Positions 1 to 10,004 of a stretch of DNA of 64,000 nt are shown here, piece after piece. Source of the stretch: Lysobacterales bacterium 63-13. GTDB taxonomy: Bacteria > Pseudomonadota > Gammaproteobacteria > Xanthomonadales > Rhodanobacteraceae. The stretch covers positions 124,001-188,000 of the forward strand of contig MKWR01000002.1 of the NCBI GenBank assembly GCA_001899855.1, given 5' to 3'. A model generated the notes under the pieces. It saw nothing but the letters and a program-made list of their open reading frames with translations. It did not search any database and was not told the origin of the DNA. The translations under genes and the position numbers were made by a program. Numbering within the stretch: position 1 is the stretch's first letter; each line of letters begins with the position of its first letter.

Positions 1-423
1 TCGACGGATCCGGATGTGCACGTGCACCGCATTGGCCGCACCGGGCGGGCAGGGCGCAAGGGCCAGGCCTGGAGCCTGGTTGCCCCTGCCGAGATGCCGC
101 GCATTGCGCCCATCGAGGCGCGTATCGGCGAGAAGATCCGTTGGTCGAACCTGCCGTCGATGAGCGACGCGGGCAAACCCATCACGGCGACGATGAGCAC
201 GCTGTGCATCGACGGCGGCCGTCAGGAAAAAGTGCGGCCGGGCGACATTCTCGGTGCCCTGACCGGTGATGCCGGGATCGCCGGCGACGCGGTCGGCAAG
301 ATCGGCATTTTCGCCACGCGCTCGTATGTCGCGATCCGCCGCGATCAGGCAGCAACCGCACTGAAGCGTCTGCGCGAGGGCAAGATCAAGGGGCGCAAGT
401 TTCGCGTACGCGCCATCGATTGA
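1..423 (+). CDS. dbpA: DEAD-box RNA helicase C-terminal part (DbpA), truncated by window edge
   Basis: The reading frame is open from the first base, so the gene begins upstream of the window. The visible 140 residues start in helicase motif VI (HRIGRTGRAGR), the arginine-finger motif of superfamily 2 RNA helicases. About 75 residues at the C-terminus resemble the DbpA RNA-binding domain, an RRM-like fold that in the known family binds hairpin 92 of 23S rRNA: note the RPGDILGAL stretch, then a KIGIF segment, and a basic end (KGRKFRVRAID). The family acts in 50S subunit assembly. Assignment to DbpA rather than another DEAD-box helicase rests on this C-terminal domain. The gene stops 6 bases before a convergent gene. 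Confidence 0.88.
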   Translation, partial: STDPDVHVHRIGRTGRAGRKGQAWSLVAPAEMPRIAPIEARIGEKIRWSNLPSMSDAGKPITATMSTLCIDGGRQEKVRPGDILGALTGDAGIAGDAVGKIGIFATRSYVAIRRDQAATALKRLREGKIKGRKFRVRAID

Positions 424-429
424 CGAGGC

Positions 430-852
430 TCAGCTCAGGCTGAGCAGGCGCCAGCTGATCAGGCCCGTGGCGAAAGCCAGCAACATCAACACCGCGGCAG
501 CGGCATTCAGCCAGCGCCCCATCGAGCGTGCCGCAGGGCCGCGGCGGATCGGCGTATCGCGCAGCACGCGCACGCCCGGCAAGGGCCACTGCTGAAAAAC
601 CTTCACCTTTGCCGCCTTGCGTGCGGAATACCAGGCAAGTACGGCCAGGCACAGCGCCGAACCGGTCATGCCGATGCCGATCAGGCGGCGCAGGCGCAGG
701 ATCAACAGGTCGGTGCCGGGGATTGCCGCGATGCCGCTCAACCAGTCATGGAAAAGAAGCACCGCGACGACGGCGAGAATGGCGGCAAGAGCCAGTGCAA
801 GCAGGGTCTGGCGGCGCAGGCGCGGGTCGGCGCGAAGCATGTCGTCAGTCAA
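430..852 (-). CDS. Small membrane protein of unknown function
   Basis: 140 residues with three likely membrane segments (about residues 16-35, 53-73 and 117-138) separated by basic loops. The region between the second and third segments is rich in Arg and Lys (RKAAKVKV, then RDTPIRRGPAARS) and should lie in the cytoplasm. I do not recognise a family. It converges on the helicase gene, with only 6 bases between the stop codons, and diverges from the lipoprotein gene at 951. The 98 bases between those two start codons probably hold both promoters. The coding call rests on the clear hydrophobic pattern and consistent GC-rich third positions. Confidence 0.7.
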   Translation of the reverse strand: MTDDMLRADPRLRRQTLLALALAAILAVVAVLLFHDWLSGIAAIPGTDLLILRLRRLIGIGMTGSALCLAVLAWYSARKAAKVKVFQQWPLPGVRVLRDTPIRRGPAARSMGRWLNAAAAVLMLLAFATGLISWRLLSLS

Positions 853-950
853 GATCTTCTCCCTGGATCGGCTTGACGAGGATAGCGAGGTCGCCAGCCC
901 ATCGCATCGCCGTATATCGCCGAATCAGTGCGCCGGTCTATCCTTGGCCG

Positions 951-1886
951 ATGAACAAGCCGAATCCGACACTGCTCCTCCCGTTGCTTGCCGCGCTCCT
1001 GCTGGGTGCCTGCCAGAGCAATCCCTTGCGCAGCACGCCAGATGCCGTCGTCTCCGAAGTGCCACGCGCATGGTTCGATGGCGAGTACGACAACCACGAG
1101 CAGGTTGCGCGCGCCGATGCCACGCAGGTTCCACGCGTGCATTTCGAGGTCTCGCCCTTGCCGAAGCAGGGCTGGTACGCCTGGAATGTGCGGGTTTCCG
1201 GCAGCACCGAGTTGACCGCGACCTGGGTCATGCGCTCGCTCAAGTCAACCGATGGCGCGTTGCAGTTGACGCCGTATCGCGCGCTGGCGGTCAATCCCGC
1301 GCTTGGCAAGGACTTCGATGCCGAGCAATGGGTGGCGCTCGATGCCTGCGCCTTGCGCGGTACGGCCAGCGCCTCGACACTGCAAGTGCGTGCCGATCTG
1401 GCCAGTTGCGTGACCGTGGCTCCCGGCATTGGTGCGGCGGCGGCATTGTTGCCGGTGTCGATCGAGCACGATGGCGATGCCTTGCGCGTGCGTCTTTACG
1501 CCGACCAGGCGCGCGGCCCCGAGGCGCGTGCCGAGGCCCGACGCGTGCGCTGGTATGCGGGTTGGGCGGCCATCAATGGCGGTGGCCCCGAGGCACGCGC
1601 GGAGAGCAGCGATTGGCACATGAACCGTGATCTGCGCATCAGCAACGAAGGCGGTCGCGCGACCTTGCATTGGCGCGATGGCAAGGACTCCGGCTATTCG
1701 CTCGAACTCGAGCGCGCGACCTATCGCGATGGCAATGTCGCGGTGGTCAAGCTGTCGGTGATCGAGGATGCCAGCGGGCGCACCATCGCCTACGCCTGGG
1801 CCAACCCCGAGGCGACGCGGATCGGCATCAATCTTGGCTGGCTGCAGGTCGGCCTCGACAGCGGCACGCCGGCAGCGGGTCGCTGA
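951..1886 (+). CDS. CpcT/CpeT-like lipoprotein
   Basis: 311 residues. The start at 951 gives a textbook lipoprotein signal: basic start, Leu-rich core, lipobox LGAC with Cys at 21. The frame stays open upstream to 528, but that extension lacks coding character. The mature part opens with a short segment, WFDGEYDNHEQV, that resembles the opening motif of the CpcT/CpeT beta-barrel family, where the cyanobacterial members attach bilins to phycobiliproteins. The end has a matching IGINLGWLQVGLD strand. No phycobiliprotein is expected in this host, so a bilin lyase role is unlikely; such homologues in non-phototrophs have no assigned function. The family call is moderate, the lipoprotein call is strong. 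Confidence 0.7.
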   Translation: MNKPNPTLLLPLLAALLLGACQSNPLRSTPDAVVSEVPRAWFDGEYDNHEQVARADATQVPRVHFEVSPLPKQGWYAWNVRVSGSTELTATWVMRSLKSTDGALQLTPYRALAVNPALGKDFDAEQWVALDACALRGTASASTLQVRADLASCVTVAPGIGAAAALLPVSIEHDGDALRVRLYADQARGPEARAEARRVRWYAGWAAINGGGPEARAESSDWHMNRDLRISNEGGRATLHWRDGKDSGYSLELERATYRDGNVAVVKLSVIEDASGRTIAYAWANPEATRIGINLGWLQVGLDSGTPAAGR

Positions 1887-1892
1887 AAGCTG

Positions 1893-2231
1893 GTGAACGA
1901 CGAGCCGCTCAGCTGGCGTGAATTCGAGCGTGTGCTCATGGTCGCCGGCACGGTCACCCGCGTCGAGGAATTTGCCGAGGCACGCAAGCCGGCGTATCGG
2001 ATCTGGGTCGATTTCGGCCCGTATGGCGAGCGCAAGACCAGTGCGCAAGTCGTTGCGCTTTATGCGCCCGAGGATCTGCTCGGTCGGCAGATTGTCGGCG
2101 TGATCAATTTTCCCGAAAAGCAGATCGGGCCGCTGAAGTCGCAGTTCCTGCTGACCGGATTTCCAACCGAAGACGGTGTCGTCATCACCACCGTCGAGCG
2201 CCCGGTTCCCAACGGTTGCCGACTTGCCTGA
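1893..2231 (+). CDS. CsaA/YgjH-type tRNA-binding domain protein
   Basis: 112 residues from a GTG start six bases after the preceding stop. The protein is essentially one OB-fold of the tRNA-binding (EMAP II-like) type. Visible hallmarks are the early [11 protein letters not shown] strand, [13 protein letters not shown], then KTSAQV and a central [20 protein letters not shown] segment, close to the NF-P-QIG-SE-L pattern of CsaA and the C-terminal domain of MetRS. The length matches stand-alone CsaA (about 110). In Bacillus CsaA has been described as an export chaperone and YgjH binds tRNA; the role here is open. Its codon use matches its neighbours. Confidence 0.83.
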   Translation: MNDEPLSWREFERVLMVAGTVTRVEEFAEARKPAYRIWVDFGPYGERKTSAQVVALYAPEDLLGRQIVGVINFPEKQIGPLKSQFLLTGFPTEDGVVITTVERPVPNGCRLA

Positions 2232-2393
2232 GCGCAACGCCGCGAATCCCGCCTTCCAACAGGCGGATGGCTGGTCATCCCCAATCCCGCCATTAAGCCA
2301 TCCATACGTCCAAAGGCTTTCAAAAAATGTTGCGCTTGCAACCACTGAAATGAACGCTTGACAGCGGTTTCAGGCATCGGTTAGGGTCGATTC
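2232..2393. promoter_or_regulatory. Promoter region of the leu-ilv operon
   Basis: This intergenic stretch holds a perfect -35 box TTGACA at 2358-2363, followed after 18 bases by a weak -10 candidate TAGGGT (2382-2387). Just upstream is an A-rich patch (2321-2328) that could act as an UP element, and a short perfect dyad GTTGC-GCTT-GCAAC (2329-2342). If this -10 is used, transcription would begin within a few bases of the leader-peptide ATG at 2394. The same AGGG (2383-2386) could instead serve as a ribosome-binding site if transcription starts further upstream. No gene is visible here. Confidence 0.5.
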
Positions 2394-2528
2394 ATGACGC
2401 AGCGCAACACAACCTTCCGCATCACCCAATCCAGCCGATTCCCACGGGCCGTCGAGCGCTTGCGCGCCGCGCACGCCGCCGTGGTCGTGATTGGACTCGT
2501 ACTTATTGGCTGCGGAGGCGCGGGCTAG
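2394..2528 (+). CDS. Branched-chain amino acid operon leader peptide
   Basis: An unnoted 44-residue reading frame. Residues 30-38 read VVVIGLVLI, so eight of nine codons (2481-2507) specify Val, Ile or Leu. It ends at TAG 2526-2528, 25 bases before an intrinsic terminator and 80 bases before leuA. This is the signature of ribosome-mediated attenuation of ilv/leu operons: scarce charged Val-, Leu- or Ile-tRNA stalls the ribosome on the control codons and prevents termination. The N-terminal half is basic and polar and longer than in enteric IlvL (32 residues). Base pairing of CGCGCC (2463-2468) with GGCGCG (2517-2522) gives a 1:2 pause hairpin; GGCG-C-GGG (2517-2524) can instead pair with the terminator's left arm. 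Confidence 0.88.
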   Translation: MTQRNTTFRITQSSRFPRAVERLRAAHAAVVVIGLVLIGCGGAG

Positions 2529-2553
2529 GGTATTCAGCGAACAACAGAATCCC

Positions 2554-2590
2554 AAAACCCCGCCCCGGCAACGAAGGCGGGGTTTTTTTT
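2554..2590 (+). terminator. Attenuator terminator before leuA
   Basis: AAAACCCCGCC (2554-2564) pairs perfectly with GGCGGGGTTTT (2576-2586) across an 11-base loop and runs into eight T residues (2583-2590). It lies between the leader peptide and leuA, so it must be read through for the operon to be expressed. The antiterminator would use 2517-2524, which a ribosome halted at the leader stop codon would mask. Confidence 0.93.
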
Positions 2591-2608
2591 GGCTTCACTT
2601 TCCGATCC

Positions 2609-4228
2609 ATGTGCACGGAACCTGAAATGAACAGCGATCACCAGGCAGACAGCGCGACCGGCAACGACACCACCACGCAGGGTGATCGCGTGCTGATTTT
2701 CGATACGACGCTGCGCGACGGCGAGCAGGCGCCAGGCTTTTCCATGAGCCGGACGCAGAAGTTGCGCATGGCGCGCGCCCTTGCGGATCTCGGCGTGGAC
2801 ATTCTCGAAGCCGGATTTCCCGCCGCCTCCGAAGATGATTGCGCTTCGGTGAAGGCGATTGCCGCGGCGGTCAGGGGGCCACGCATCTGTGGCCTCGCCC
2901 GCTGCCAGGCGAGCGATATCGAAAGTGTCGCGCGGGCGATCGAGCCGGCGCAGAAGGGTCGCATCCACATCTTCCTCGCCACCAGTCCGCTGCATCGCGA
3001 GTTCAAGTTGCAGATGAGCCGGCAGCAGGTCATCGACACGGCCGTGGCCGGCGTCGAGCGCGCGCTGGCCTGCTGTGACGACGTCGAGTTCTCCGCCGAA
3101 GACGCGCTGCGCACAGAACCGGAATTCCTCGCCGAGGTGTTTTCGGCGGTGATCGCAGCGGGAGCGGGTACGGTCAACGTGCCTGATACCGTCGGCTACA
3201 CGACGCCGATCGAGATCGCCGAGCGCTTTGCCTGGCTGTACGCCAATGTGCGCGGCGCCGACTCGGTCGTCTTCAGTGCGCATTGCCATGACGATCTCGG
3301 CATGGCCGTGGCCAACAGCCTGGCGGCGATCTCGGCCGGTGCACGCCAGGTGGAGTGCACGATAAACGGCATCGGCGAGCGCGCCGGCAATGCCGCGCTT
3401 GAAGAGCTGGTCATGGCCTTGCGCGTGCGCAGCGATCATTTTGGGGGCTTGCACAGCGCCATCCGCACGCAGCGCCTGCACGCAACGGCGCGCCTGCTTT
3501 CGCAGATCACCAGCCAGCCGATTGCGCGCAACAAGGCGGTCATTGGCGCGAACGCGTTCGCGCACGAATCGGGCATCCACCAGCACGGCATGCTCAAGCA
3601 TCGCGGCACTTACGAAATCATGCGAGCCGAAGACGTCGGCGTATCACGAAGCGAACTGGTGCTTGGCAAGCACAGTGGCCGGCACGCCTTGCGCGAACGT
3701 CTGGCGGCGCTCGGACATGAGCTCGACGATGCGGCCCTGGATGACGTGTTCACGCGCTTCAAGTCGCTCGCCGACAGGAAGCGCGAAGTCTTCGATGCCG
3801 ATATCGAGGCGATGGCGCTGGGTCGCGATCCCGAGGCGGTCGGTCCCTGGCATCTGAGCCACCTGCATGCGACCAGCCATGTCGGCGCAAGTGCTTCGGC
3901 ATCGGTGCGCCTCAGTCACGACGATGGCCGTGTGGTCAGCGAGGCGGCTATCGGCGATGGCCCGGTCGATGCCGTGCTGCGCGCGGTCACGCGAGCGGTC
4001 GGGCACGACTTTTCCGTCGATGAATTCCACATCCGCGCACTCAGCGAAGGTGGTGACGCGCAAGGCCAGGCGGCAATCCGCGTGATCCATGAAGGCCGTG
4101 AACTGCGCGGGCAATCCGTATCCACCGACATCGTCGAGGCCGCCGCCAACGCCATCCTCGAAATCGCCAATCGCATCGAGCATCTGCATGCCGATGCGCC
4201 ACCCGCTGCAACCGTCTTCGCCCGCTAG
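2609..4228 (+). CDS. leuA: 2-isopropylmalate synthase
   Basis: LeuA condenses acetyl-CoA with 2-oxoisovalerate, the first committed step to leucine. The 539-residue protein has the HMG-lyase-like TIM barrel, with [12 protein letters not shown] near residue 30, [13 protein letters not shown] around 228 supplying metal-binding His, and NGIGERAGN around 255. The last 130 residues form the LeuA dimer domain that binds feedback-inhibiting leucine. The length fits the short bacterial form (E. coli 523). An ATG at 2627, preceded by GGAA, is an alternative start that would remove six residues. It is the first structural gene after the attenuator, and ilvE follows 10 bases after its stop. Confidence 0.96.
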   Translation: MCTEPEMNSDHQADSATGNDTTTQGDRVLIFDTTLRDGEQAPGFSMSRTQKLRMARALADLGVDILEAGFPAASEDDCASVKAIAAAVRGPRICGLARCQASDIESVARAIEPAQKGRIHIFLATSPLHREFKLQMSRQQVIDTAVAGVERALACCDDVEFSAEDALRTEPEFLAEVFSAVIAAGAGTVNVPDTVGYTTPIEIAERFAWLYANVRGADSVVFSAHCHDDLGMAVANSLAAISAGARQVECTINGIGERAGNAALEELVMALRVRSDHFGGLHSAIRTQRLHATARLLSQITSQPIARNKAVIGANAFAHESGIHQHGMLKHRGTYEIMRAEDVGVSRSELVLGKHSGRHALRERLAALGHELDDAALDDVFTRFKSLADRKREVFDADIEAMALGRDPEAVGPWHLSHLHATSHVGASASASVRLSHDDGRVVSEAAIGDGPVDAVLRAVTRAVGHDFSVDEFHIRALSEGGDAQGQAAIRVIHEGRELRGQSVSTDIVEAAANAILEIANRIEHLHADAPPAATVFAR

Positions 4229-4238
4229 GAGCAGTCCC

Positions 4239-5210
4239 ATGAATCAAGCAAGCCACGTCTGGCACAACGGCCAATTCAAACCCTGGGAAGAAGCCACCGT
4301 GCATGTCAGCGCACACGCCCTGCATTACGGCTCCTCGGTGTTCGAGGGTGAGCGCGTCTATGCCACGCCACAAGGCCCGGCATTCTTCCGTCTCGCCGAA
4401 CACACCGCACGGCTGTTTGAATCGGCGCGCATGTACGAAATCGACATCGGCTACAGCGAAGAAGAAATCAACACCGCCTGCCTTGAACTGGTCGCGCTGA
4501 ACCGGATGAGATCCGCCTACGTCCGACCGATCGCCTTTCGCGGCGCGGCGGGCCTCGGCGTGCTGCCGGATGCCGGTTCGCCGGTGGATGTGTCGATCCT
4601 GGCACTGGATTGGGGCGCGTATCTCGGCGAGGCGATCGAGCATGGCGCGGATGTCTGCGTATCCTCGTGGAATCGTCCGGCAGCAAACACGACGCCGACC
4701 TGGGCCAAGGCTGGCGGCAACTACCTGTCGAGCCAGTTGATCGGCTTTGAAGCCAGGCGCGGCGGCTATCACGAAGGCATCGCGCTGGGCACCAATGGCC
4801 TGCTCAGCGAAGGTGCCGGCGAGAACCTGTTTGTCGTGCGCAAGGGACGCCTGCTGACACCGACGACGAGTGCCGGCATCCTCGCCGGGATCACGCGTGA
4901 CACCGTCATCACCCTGGCCCGCGACCTTGGCTACAAGGTCGAGGAGCACGACCTGCCGCGTGAGGCCTTGTACACCTCCGACGAGGTTTTCTTGACCGGA
5001 ACCGCGGCCGAGATCACGCCGGTGCGTTCGGTCGATCGCAAACCGGTCGGCACCGGCAAGCCGGGCCCGATGACACGCGCGCTGCAAAAGGCGTTTTTCG
5101 GCTTGTTCGATGGCAGCACGGCGGATACGCACAACTGGCTGAGCTACGTGCCGTCGGGTTTCAACGCCAGGTACGGACAGATGCATGTGCGCTCCGAGGC
5201 CGTCGCATGA
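4239..5210 (+). CDS. ilvE: Branched-chain amino acid aminotransferase
   Basis: 323 residues, class IV PLP aminotransferase. It interconverts Val, Leu and Ile with their 2-oxo acids using glutamate, the last step of all three pathways. Visible features are the [16 protein letters not shown] opening typical of IlvE, the PLP lysine in [13 protein letters not shown] (about residue 160), and the phosphate-binding [12 protein letters not shown] and [12 protein letters not shown] segments. An AGGAG ribosome-binding site overlaps the leuA stop codon. The 3' end overlaps leuC by four bases (ATGA), which suggests translational coupling. Confidence 0.95.
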   Translation: MNQASHVWHNGQFKPWEEATVHVSAHALHYGSSVFEGERVYATPQGPAFFRLAEHTARLFESARMYEIDIGYSEEEINTACLELVALNRMRSAYVRPIAFRGAAGLGVLPDAGSPVDVSILALDWGAYLGEAIEHGADVCVSSWNRPAANTTPTWAKAGGNYLSSQLIGFEARRGGYHEGIALGTNGLLSEGAGENLFVVRKGRLLTPTTSAGILAGITRDTVITLARDLGYKVEEHDLPREALYTSDEVFLTGTAAEITPVRSVDRKPVGTGKPGPMTRALQKAFFGLFDGSTADTHNWLSYVPSGFNARYGQMHVRSEAVA

Positions 5211-6616
5211 GTCCACGCACGATCATCGACAAGATCTGGGACGCGCATCAGGTCCGCGCGGAAAGCAGCGAAACGCCCGCGATCCTTTTTGTCGACCTGC
5301 ACCTGATCCACGAAGTGACGACGCCGCAGGCATTCAGCGAATTGCGCGCGCGCCGCTTGCGCGTGCGCCGTCCCGAACGTGTCCTGGCGACGCTCGATCA
5401 CTCGACGCCGACCTTGCCGGCAACTGCCGATGGCCAGCGTCGATACGTCAGCGCCGAAGCCAGGCAGCAGGTCGATCAACTCGAGGCAAACTGCGCCGAG
5501 TTCGGCATCGAACTGCACGGCTGGAACAGCGAGCATCGCGGCATCGTGCACGTGATCGGCCCGGAACTCGGTGCCACACAGCCGGGCATGACCATCGTCT
5601 GCGGCGACAGCCACACGGCGACGCACGGCGCGTTTGGCGCGCTGGCGTTCGGCATCGGCACGACCGAAGTCGGTCACGTGCTGGCGACGCAATGCCTGCT
5701 GCAGCGCAAGCCGAAATCAATGGCGATCCATGTCGATGGCGCGCTGCGCCCCGGCGTCAGCGCCAAGGACCTGATCCTGCACATCATTGGCCGCATCGGG
5801 GTTGGTGGCGGTACCGGCCATGTCATCGAATATCGCGGCGAGGCAATCGAGGCGCTGTCGATGGACGAGCGCATGACCGTCTGCAACATGTCGATCGAAG
5901 CAGGCGCGCGTGCCGGCCTGATCGCGCCCGACCAGGTCACCTTCGACTGGTTGCACGGGCGCCCGCGTGCACCGCGCGGGGCCGACTGGCAACGTGCGCT
6001 TGACGCATGGCACAGCCTGGCCAGCGATGCCGGCGCGCATTACGACCGCGAGGTGCATGTCGATGCCAGCGCGGTTGGCACGACCATCAGCTATGGCACG
6101 CACCCAGGCATGGTCACGCCGATCGCCGCGGCGATCCCGACGGCGCGCGATGCGCAGGAAGCCAAGGCGCTGGCCTACATGCAGTTCGACGGCGGCCAGA
6201 CACTGAGCGGGCAGAAGGTCGATGCGGTTTTTGTCGGCAGCTGCACGAACTCGCGGCTTTCGGATTTGCGCGAAGCAGCGGCGGTCATGCGCGGACGCAA
6301 GGTCGCCACGGGTGTGCGCGCGCTGATCGTGCCTGGCTCGGTGCAGATCAAGCGCGAGGCCGAGGCGGAAGGGCTCGATGCGATCTTCCGCGCCGCCGGT
6401 GCCGAGTGGCGCGAGGCCGGTTGCTCGATGTGCATCGGCATGAACGGCGATATCGCCAGGCCCGGGCAGCTCGTCGTTTCCACCAGCAACCGCAACTTCG
6501 AAGGCCGCCAGGGCCCGGGCGTGCGCACCGTGCTTGCCAGTCCACGTGTCGCCGCCATGGCGGCGGTCGCCGGCGTCATCACCGACCCCGATACCTTCCA
6601 GGAGCGCGCCGCATGA
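5207..6616 (+). CDS. leuC: 3-isopropylmalate dehydratase large subunit
   Basis: 469 residues, matching the proteobacterial LeuC length (E. coli 466). The LeuCD complex isomerises 2-isopropylmalate to 3-isopropylmalate with a [4Fe-4S] cluster of the aconitase type. Cluster-ligand cysteines are visible in [12 protein letters not shown] (about residue 345) and in the paired GCSMCIGMN motif (about 405). The substrate-binding stretch [12 protein letters not shown] is near residue 130. It overlaps ilvE upstream and leuD downstream, each by four bases. Confidence 0.97.
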   Translation: MSPRTIIDKIWDAHQVRAESSETPAILFVDLHLIHEVTTPQAFSELRARRLRVRRPERVLATLDHSTPTLPATADGQRRYVSAEARQQVDQLEANCAEFGIELHGWNSEHRGIVHVIGPELGATQPGMTIVCGDSHTATHGAFGALAFGIGTTEVGHVLATQCLLQRKPKSMAIHVDGALRPGVSAKDLILHIIGRIGVGGGTGHVIEYRGEAIEALSMDERMTVCNMSIEAGARAGLIAPDQVTFDWLHGRPRAPRGADWQRALDAWHSLASDAGAHYDREVHVDASAVGTTISYGTHPGMVTPIAAAIPTARDAQEAKALAYMQFDGGQTLSGQKVDAVFVGSCTNSRLSDLREAAAVMRGRKVATGVRALIVPGSVQIKREAEAEGLDAIFRAAGAEWREAGCSMCIGMNGDIARPGQLVVSTSNRNFEGRQGPGVRTVLASPRVAAMAAVAGVITDPDTFQERAA

Positions 6617-7218
6617 AGCCATTGAACCAGGTGCAATCACGGACGGCGGTACTGCCGTTCGAGAACATCGACACCGACCGCATCATCCCCGCGCGCTTCC
6701 TGACCACGACCGGACGCGCCGGCCTTGGCCGCCACGCCTTCAACGACTGGCGCTATCTGGCAGACGGAACGGACAACCCGGATTTTCCGCTCAACAAGGA
6801 CGCAGCACGGGGCTGCCGGATCCTCGTCGCCGGGCGCAATTTCGGTTGCGGCTCGTCCCGCGAGCATGCGCCGTGGGCCTTGCTCGACTACGGCATCGAA
6901 GCCGTCATCTCGTCGGAAATCGCCGACATCTTCCGCAGCAATGCGCTGAAGAACGGCTTGCTGGCGATCGTCATCGATGCCGACGCGCATCGTGACTTGC
7001 TGGCCAACCCCGGCAGCGAGCTGGTCATCGATATCGCCGAAGGGTCGATCAGCAAAGCGGATGGTTCGAAGATCGAGTTCAGCCTCGACCGATTCGCCCG
7101 TCATTGCCTGCTCAATGGCGTCGACCAACTCGGCTTCCTGCTTGATGCCGAAGCGGAAATCAGCGCCTGGGAAAGCCGCCGCGCCGCTGATCCGTGGGCC
7201 ATGGAGCGTGCCGCATGA
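6613..7218 (+). CDS. leuD: 3-isopropylmalate dehydratase small subunit
   Basis: 201 residues (E. coli 201), the swivel-domain partner of LeuC. The family hallmarks are clear: [14 protein letters not shown] near the N-terminus and [17 protein letters not shown] around residue 75, which closes the active site over the iron-sulfur cluster. The start at 6613 overlaps the leuC stop and gives the expected N-terminus; the frame happens to remain open much further upstream, where it is only a shadow of leuC. The leuB start overlaps its last codons. Confidence 0.96.
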   Translation: MKPLNQVQSRTAVLPFENIDTDRIIPARFLTTTGRAGLGRHAFNDWRYLADGTDNPDFPLNKDAARGCRILVAGRNFGCGSSREHAPWALLDYGIEAVISSEIADIFRSNALKNGLLAIVIDADAHRDLLANPGSELVIDIAEGSISKADGSKIEFSLDRFARHCLLNGVDQLGFLLDAEAEISAWESRRAADPWAMERAA

Positions 7219-8282
7219 GGGCCGATATCACGGTGCTTGCCGGTGATGGCATCGGTGCCGAGGTCACCGCGGCGGCGGTTGCCGTCCTGCGTGAAATCGG
7301 CTGCCGGCACGGCCATGTCTTCGAGTTCAACGAGCAGCTCATTGGCGGCATTGCCATGGACCGCTGCGGCGAACCCCTGCCGCAGGCGACGATTGATGCC
7401 TGTCTCAATTCCGATGCCGTGCTGCTTGGTGCCGTCGGTGGTCCTCAATGGTCGGATCCGCAAGCCCGGGTTCGTCCCGAGCAGGGTCTGCTGGCCTTGC
7501 GCGCCAGGCTCGGCGTGTTTGCCAACCTGCGCCCGTTGCGGGTGCATCCGCGCCTGGCCAGCCTGTCGCCGTTGAAGGCCGAAAACCTGCTTGGCGTCGA
7601 CCTCCTGTTTGTCCGCGAACTCACTGGCGGTGCCTATTTTGGCAGGAAGTCGCGCGAGGGCGATGTCGCCATTGATGAATGCCGTTACAGCGTCGCCGAA
7701 GTCGAGCGCGTCGTGCGCCGCGCCTGTGAACTGGCATGCACGCGCAAGGGTCGGTTGACTTCGGTCGACAAGGCCAACGTGCTGGAAACATCGCGCCTGT
7801 GGCGATCGACGACGGAACGCGTGGTGGCCGAATATCCTGGCGTCAGCCTCGAACACCAGCTCGTCGATTCAATGGCCATGCTGTTGCTGACGCGGCCGTC
7901 CTCGTATGACGTCATCGTCACCGAGAATCTCTTTGGCGACATCCTCACCGATGAAGCCGCCGCCCTCGCCGGATCGCTTGGCGTCTCGCCCTCGGCATCA
8001 CTTGGCAGCGGGCGCCTCGGCCTGTACGAGCCGATCCACGGCTCGGCGCCCGACATTGCCGGGCAGGGCATTGCCAATCCAATTGGCGCCATCCTCAGCG
8101 CCGCCTTGCTGTTGCGTCATTCCCTTGATCTGCATGCCGAAGCGGCTGCCATTGAAGCGGCAGTCGATGCCGTGCTCGATGGCGCTGAACTGACCCGCGA
8201 CCTTGGCGGCACGGCCAGCACGGGCGAAGTCACCGCCGCGGTGCTGGCACAACTGAAATTCCCACGACAGGCGGCCGCATGA
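7215..8282 (+). CDS. leuB: 3-isopropylmalate dehydrogenase
   Basis: 355 residues. LeuB oxidatively decarboxylates 3-isopropylmalate with NAD+ to 2-oxoisocaproate, the direct precursor of leucine. It starts with the expected [13 protein letters not shown], carries the substrate-binding [21 protein letters not shown] region (about 90), the catalytic Tyr in [14 protein letters not shown], the catalytic Lys in SVDKANVLE, and [17 protein letters not shown] with the metal Asp residues. The C-terminal [19 protein letters not shown] is the NAD-binding signature. The start at 7215 overlaps leuD by four bases; its end overlaps ilvD by four. Confidence 0.96.
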   Translation: MRADITVLAGDGIGAEVTAAAVAVLREIGCRHGHVFEFNEQLIGGIAMDRCGEPLPQATIDACLNSDAVLLGAVGGPQWSDPQARVRPEQGLLALRARLGVFANLRPLRVHPRLASLSPLKAENLLGVDLLFVRELTGGAYFGRKSREGDVAIDECRYSVAEVERVVRRACELACTRKGRLTSVDKANVLETSRLWRSTTERVVAEYPGVSLEHQLVDSMAMLLLTRPSSYDVIVTENLFGDILTDEAAALAGSLGVSPSASLGSGRLGLYEPIHGSAPDIAGQGIANPIGAILSAALLLRHSLDLHAEAAAIEAAVDAVLDGAELTRDLGGTASTGEVTAAVLAQLKFPRQAAA

Positions 8283-9964
8283 GCAACGAAGAGCGCATTC
8301 CCCTGCATCCACCGATGCGCAGCGATGCCATCAAGAGCGGGCCTGATCGCGCCCCGGCGCGCGCGATGCTGCATGCCACCGGCCTCGATGCCGCGGCCAT
8401 CGCCAAGCCGCTGATTGCCGTCGTGCATACCTGGTCGAACATCTCGCCCTGCAACCTCAACCTGCGTGACCTTGCCGACGCTGCCAGCGCCGGCATCCGC
8501 GCCGCTGGCGGCACGCCGATCGAGTTCAACACCATCGCCGTCACCGATGGCATCGCCATGGGCACCTCGGGCATGCGCGCGTCCCTGGTCAGTCGTGAAG
8601 TCATCGCCGATTCCATCGAGCTGGCGGTTGATGGTCATTGCCTCGATGCGATGGTCTTGCTGTGCGGGTGCGACAAGACCATTCCGGCAGCGGCGATGGC
8701 GCTTGCGCGACTCAATATTCCCGGCGTTGCCCTGTATGGCGGCAGCATTGCGCACGGCACGCTGGATGGAAAACCCATCACCGTGCAGCAGGTCTTCGAG
8801 GCGGTCGGCAGCCATGCCGCGGGCAAGATGTCGCACGAGCGCCTGTGCACGATCGAGCGTGAAGCCTGTCCCGGCGCCGGCGCCTGTGGCGGGCAGTTCA
8901 CGGCAAACACGATGGCCATGGTGCTCGCCGCGCTGGGCCTGTCGCCACTGGGACTCAACGACATTGCCGCCACCGATCCGGCCAAGCTCGATGCCGCGCG
9001 CCGCTGCGGCGAACTCGTGCTGGACTGCCTCAAGGCCGGGCGCAAGCCGCTGCAACTCCTCACCGCGGAAGCATTCCGCAATGCCATGCGCATCGTCGCG
9101 GCCACGGCGGGTTCGACCAACGCCGTGCTGCATCTGCTCGCCATCGCGCATGAGGCCGGCGTGCCATTGACCATCGAGGATTTCGAGACCGCTGCAGCGG
9201 CGACGCCGGTGATCACCGACTTGTTGCCGGGCGGGCGCTACACGGCGATCGAGATGACGGCCGCCGGTGGCATGGCCGTGGTCGCCCGCGAGCTGCGCGC
9301 AGCAGGCTTGCTCGAAGACGCGCCAACGGTGACCGGGCAGACCTTGTTTGCCGAAATCGAAGCGTCGGCGCAAGCGCCGGCCGGCCAGCAGGTGATCCGT
9401 CCGGTTTCACGTGCGTTCAAGCCGCGTGGCGGCTATTCGATCCTCTACGGCAACCTATCCCCCGAAGGCTGCATCCTCAAGTTGTCCGGCAATGGGCCCT
9501 TGCTGTTCGAGGGGCGCGCGCGGGTCTACGAGAGCGAGGAGGATTGCTTCCACGCCGTGCAGGGCGGACAGATCAGGCCCGGAGATGTCCTCGTCATCCG
9601 CAACGAAGGCCCGGCTGGTGGCCCCGGCATGCGCGAGATGCTTGCGGTCACCGCCGCCCTGGTCGGTCGCGGACTGGGCGACCAGGTAGCGCTGGTGACC
9701 GATGGCCGTTTCAGCGGCGCCAGCTACGGCTTCGTTGTCGGCCATGTCGCGCCGGAGGCGGTGCGCGGCGGCGCCATAGGCTTGCTCCGTGACGGCGATC
9801 GCATCGTCATCGACGCAGCACGCCGGGTCATTGAAACCGATGCAGATCTGCAGGCGCGTCGCGCCGAATGGACCGCGCCGCCGGCGAAAGTCACGCGTGG
9901 TGTCCTTGCCAAGTACGCATCCCTGGTCGGCTCGGCCGCACGGGGCGCAGTCACCTCACCCTGA
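8279..9964 (+). CDS. ilvD: Dihydroxy-acid dehydratase
   Basis: 561 residues. IlvD dehydrates dihydroxy-isovalerate and dihydroxy-methylvalerate to the 2-oxo acids of Val and Ile. Iron-sulfur ligand cysteines appear in [10 protein letters not shown] (about residue 126) and [17 protein letters not shown] (about 200). It is shorter than E. coli IlvD (616) and belongs to the about 560-residue subtype common outside enterics. Placing ilvD after leuB lets one transcript serve both valine and leucine arms. The 40-base gap to ilvC holds a GGAG site. Confidence 0.95.
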   Translation: MSNEERIPLHPPMRSDAIKSGPDRAPARAMLHATGLDAAAIAKPLIAVVHTWSNISPCNLNLRDLADAASAGIRAAGGTPIEFNTIAVTDGIAMGTSGMRASLVSREVIADSIELAVDGHCLDAMVLLCGCDKTIPAAAMALARLNIPGVALYGGSIAHGTLDGKPITVQQVFEAVGSHAAGKMSHERLCTIEREACPGAGACGGQFTANTMAMVLAALGLSPLGLNDIAATDPAKLDAARRCGELVLDCLKAGRKPLQLLTAEAFRNAMRIVAATAGSTNAVLHLLAIAHEAGVPLTIEDFETAAAATPVITDLLPGGRYTAIEMTAAGGMAVVARELRAAGLLEDAPTVTGQTLFAEIEASAQAPAGQQVIRPVSRAFKPRGGYSILYGNLSPEGCILKLSGNGPLLFEGRARVYESEEDCFHAVQGGQIRPGDVLVIRNEGPAGGPGMREMLAVTAALVGRGLGDQVALVTDGRFSGASYGFVVGHVAPEAVRGGAIGLLRDGDRIVIDAARRVIETDADLQARRAEWTAPPAKVTRGVLAKYASLVGSAARGAVTSP

Positions 9965-10004
9965 TCCATTCCGCTCATCGCGCCATCCACTGGAGTCAAG
10001 CCGC

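Noticed and set aside
528-950. N-terminal extension of the lipoprotein at 951
   Set aside because: Low-complexity basic translation antisense to the small membrane protein; the lipobox requires the start at 951.
1245-2345. Minus-strand frame of 366 codons
   Set aside because: Antisense to the CpcT/CpeT-like and CsaA-like genes; no motif seen.
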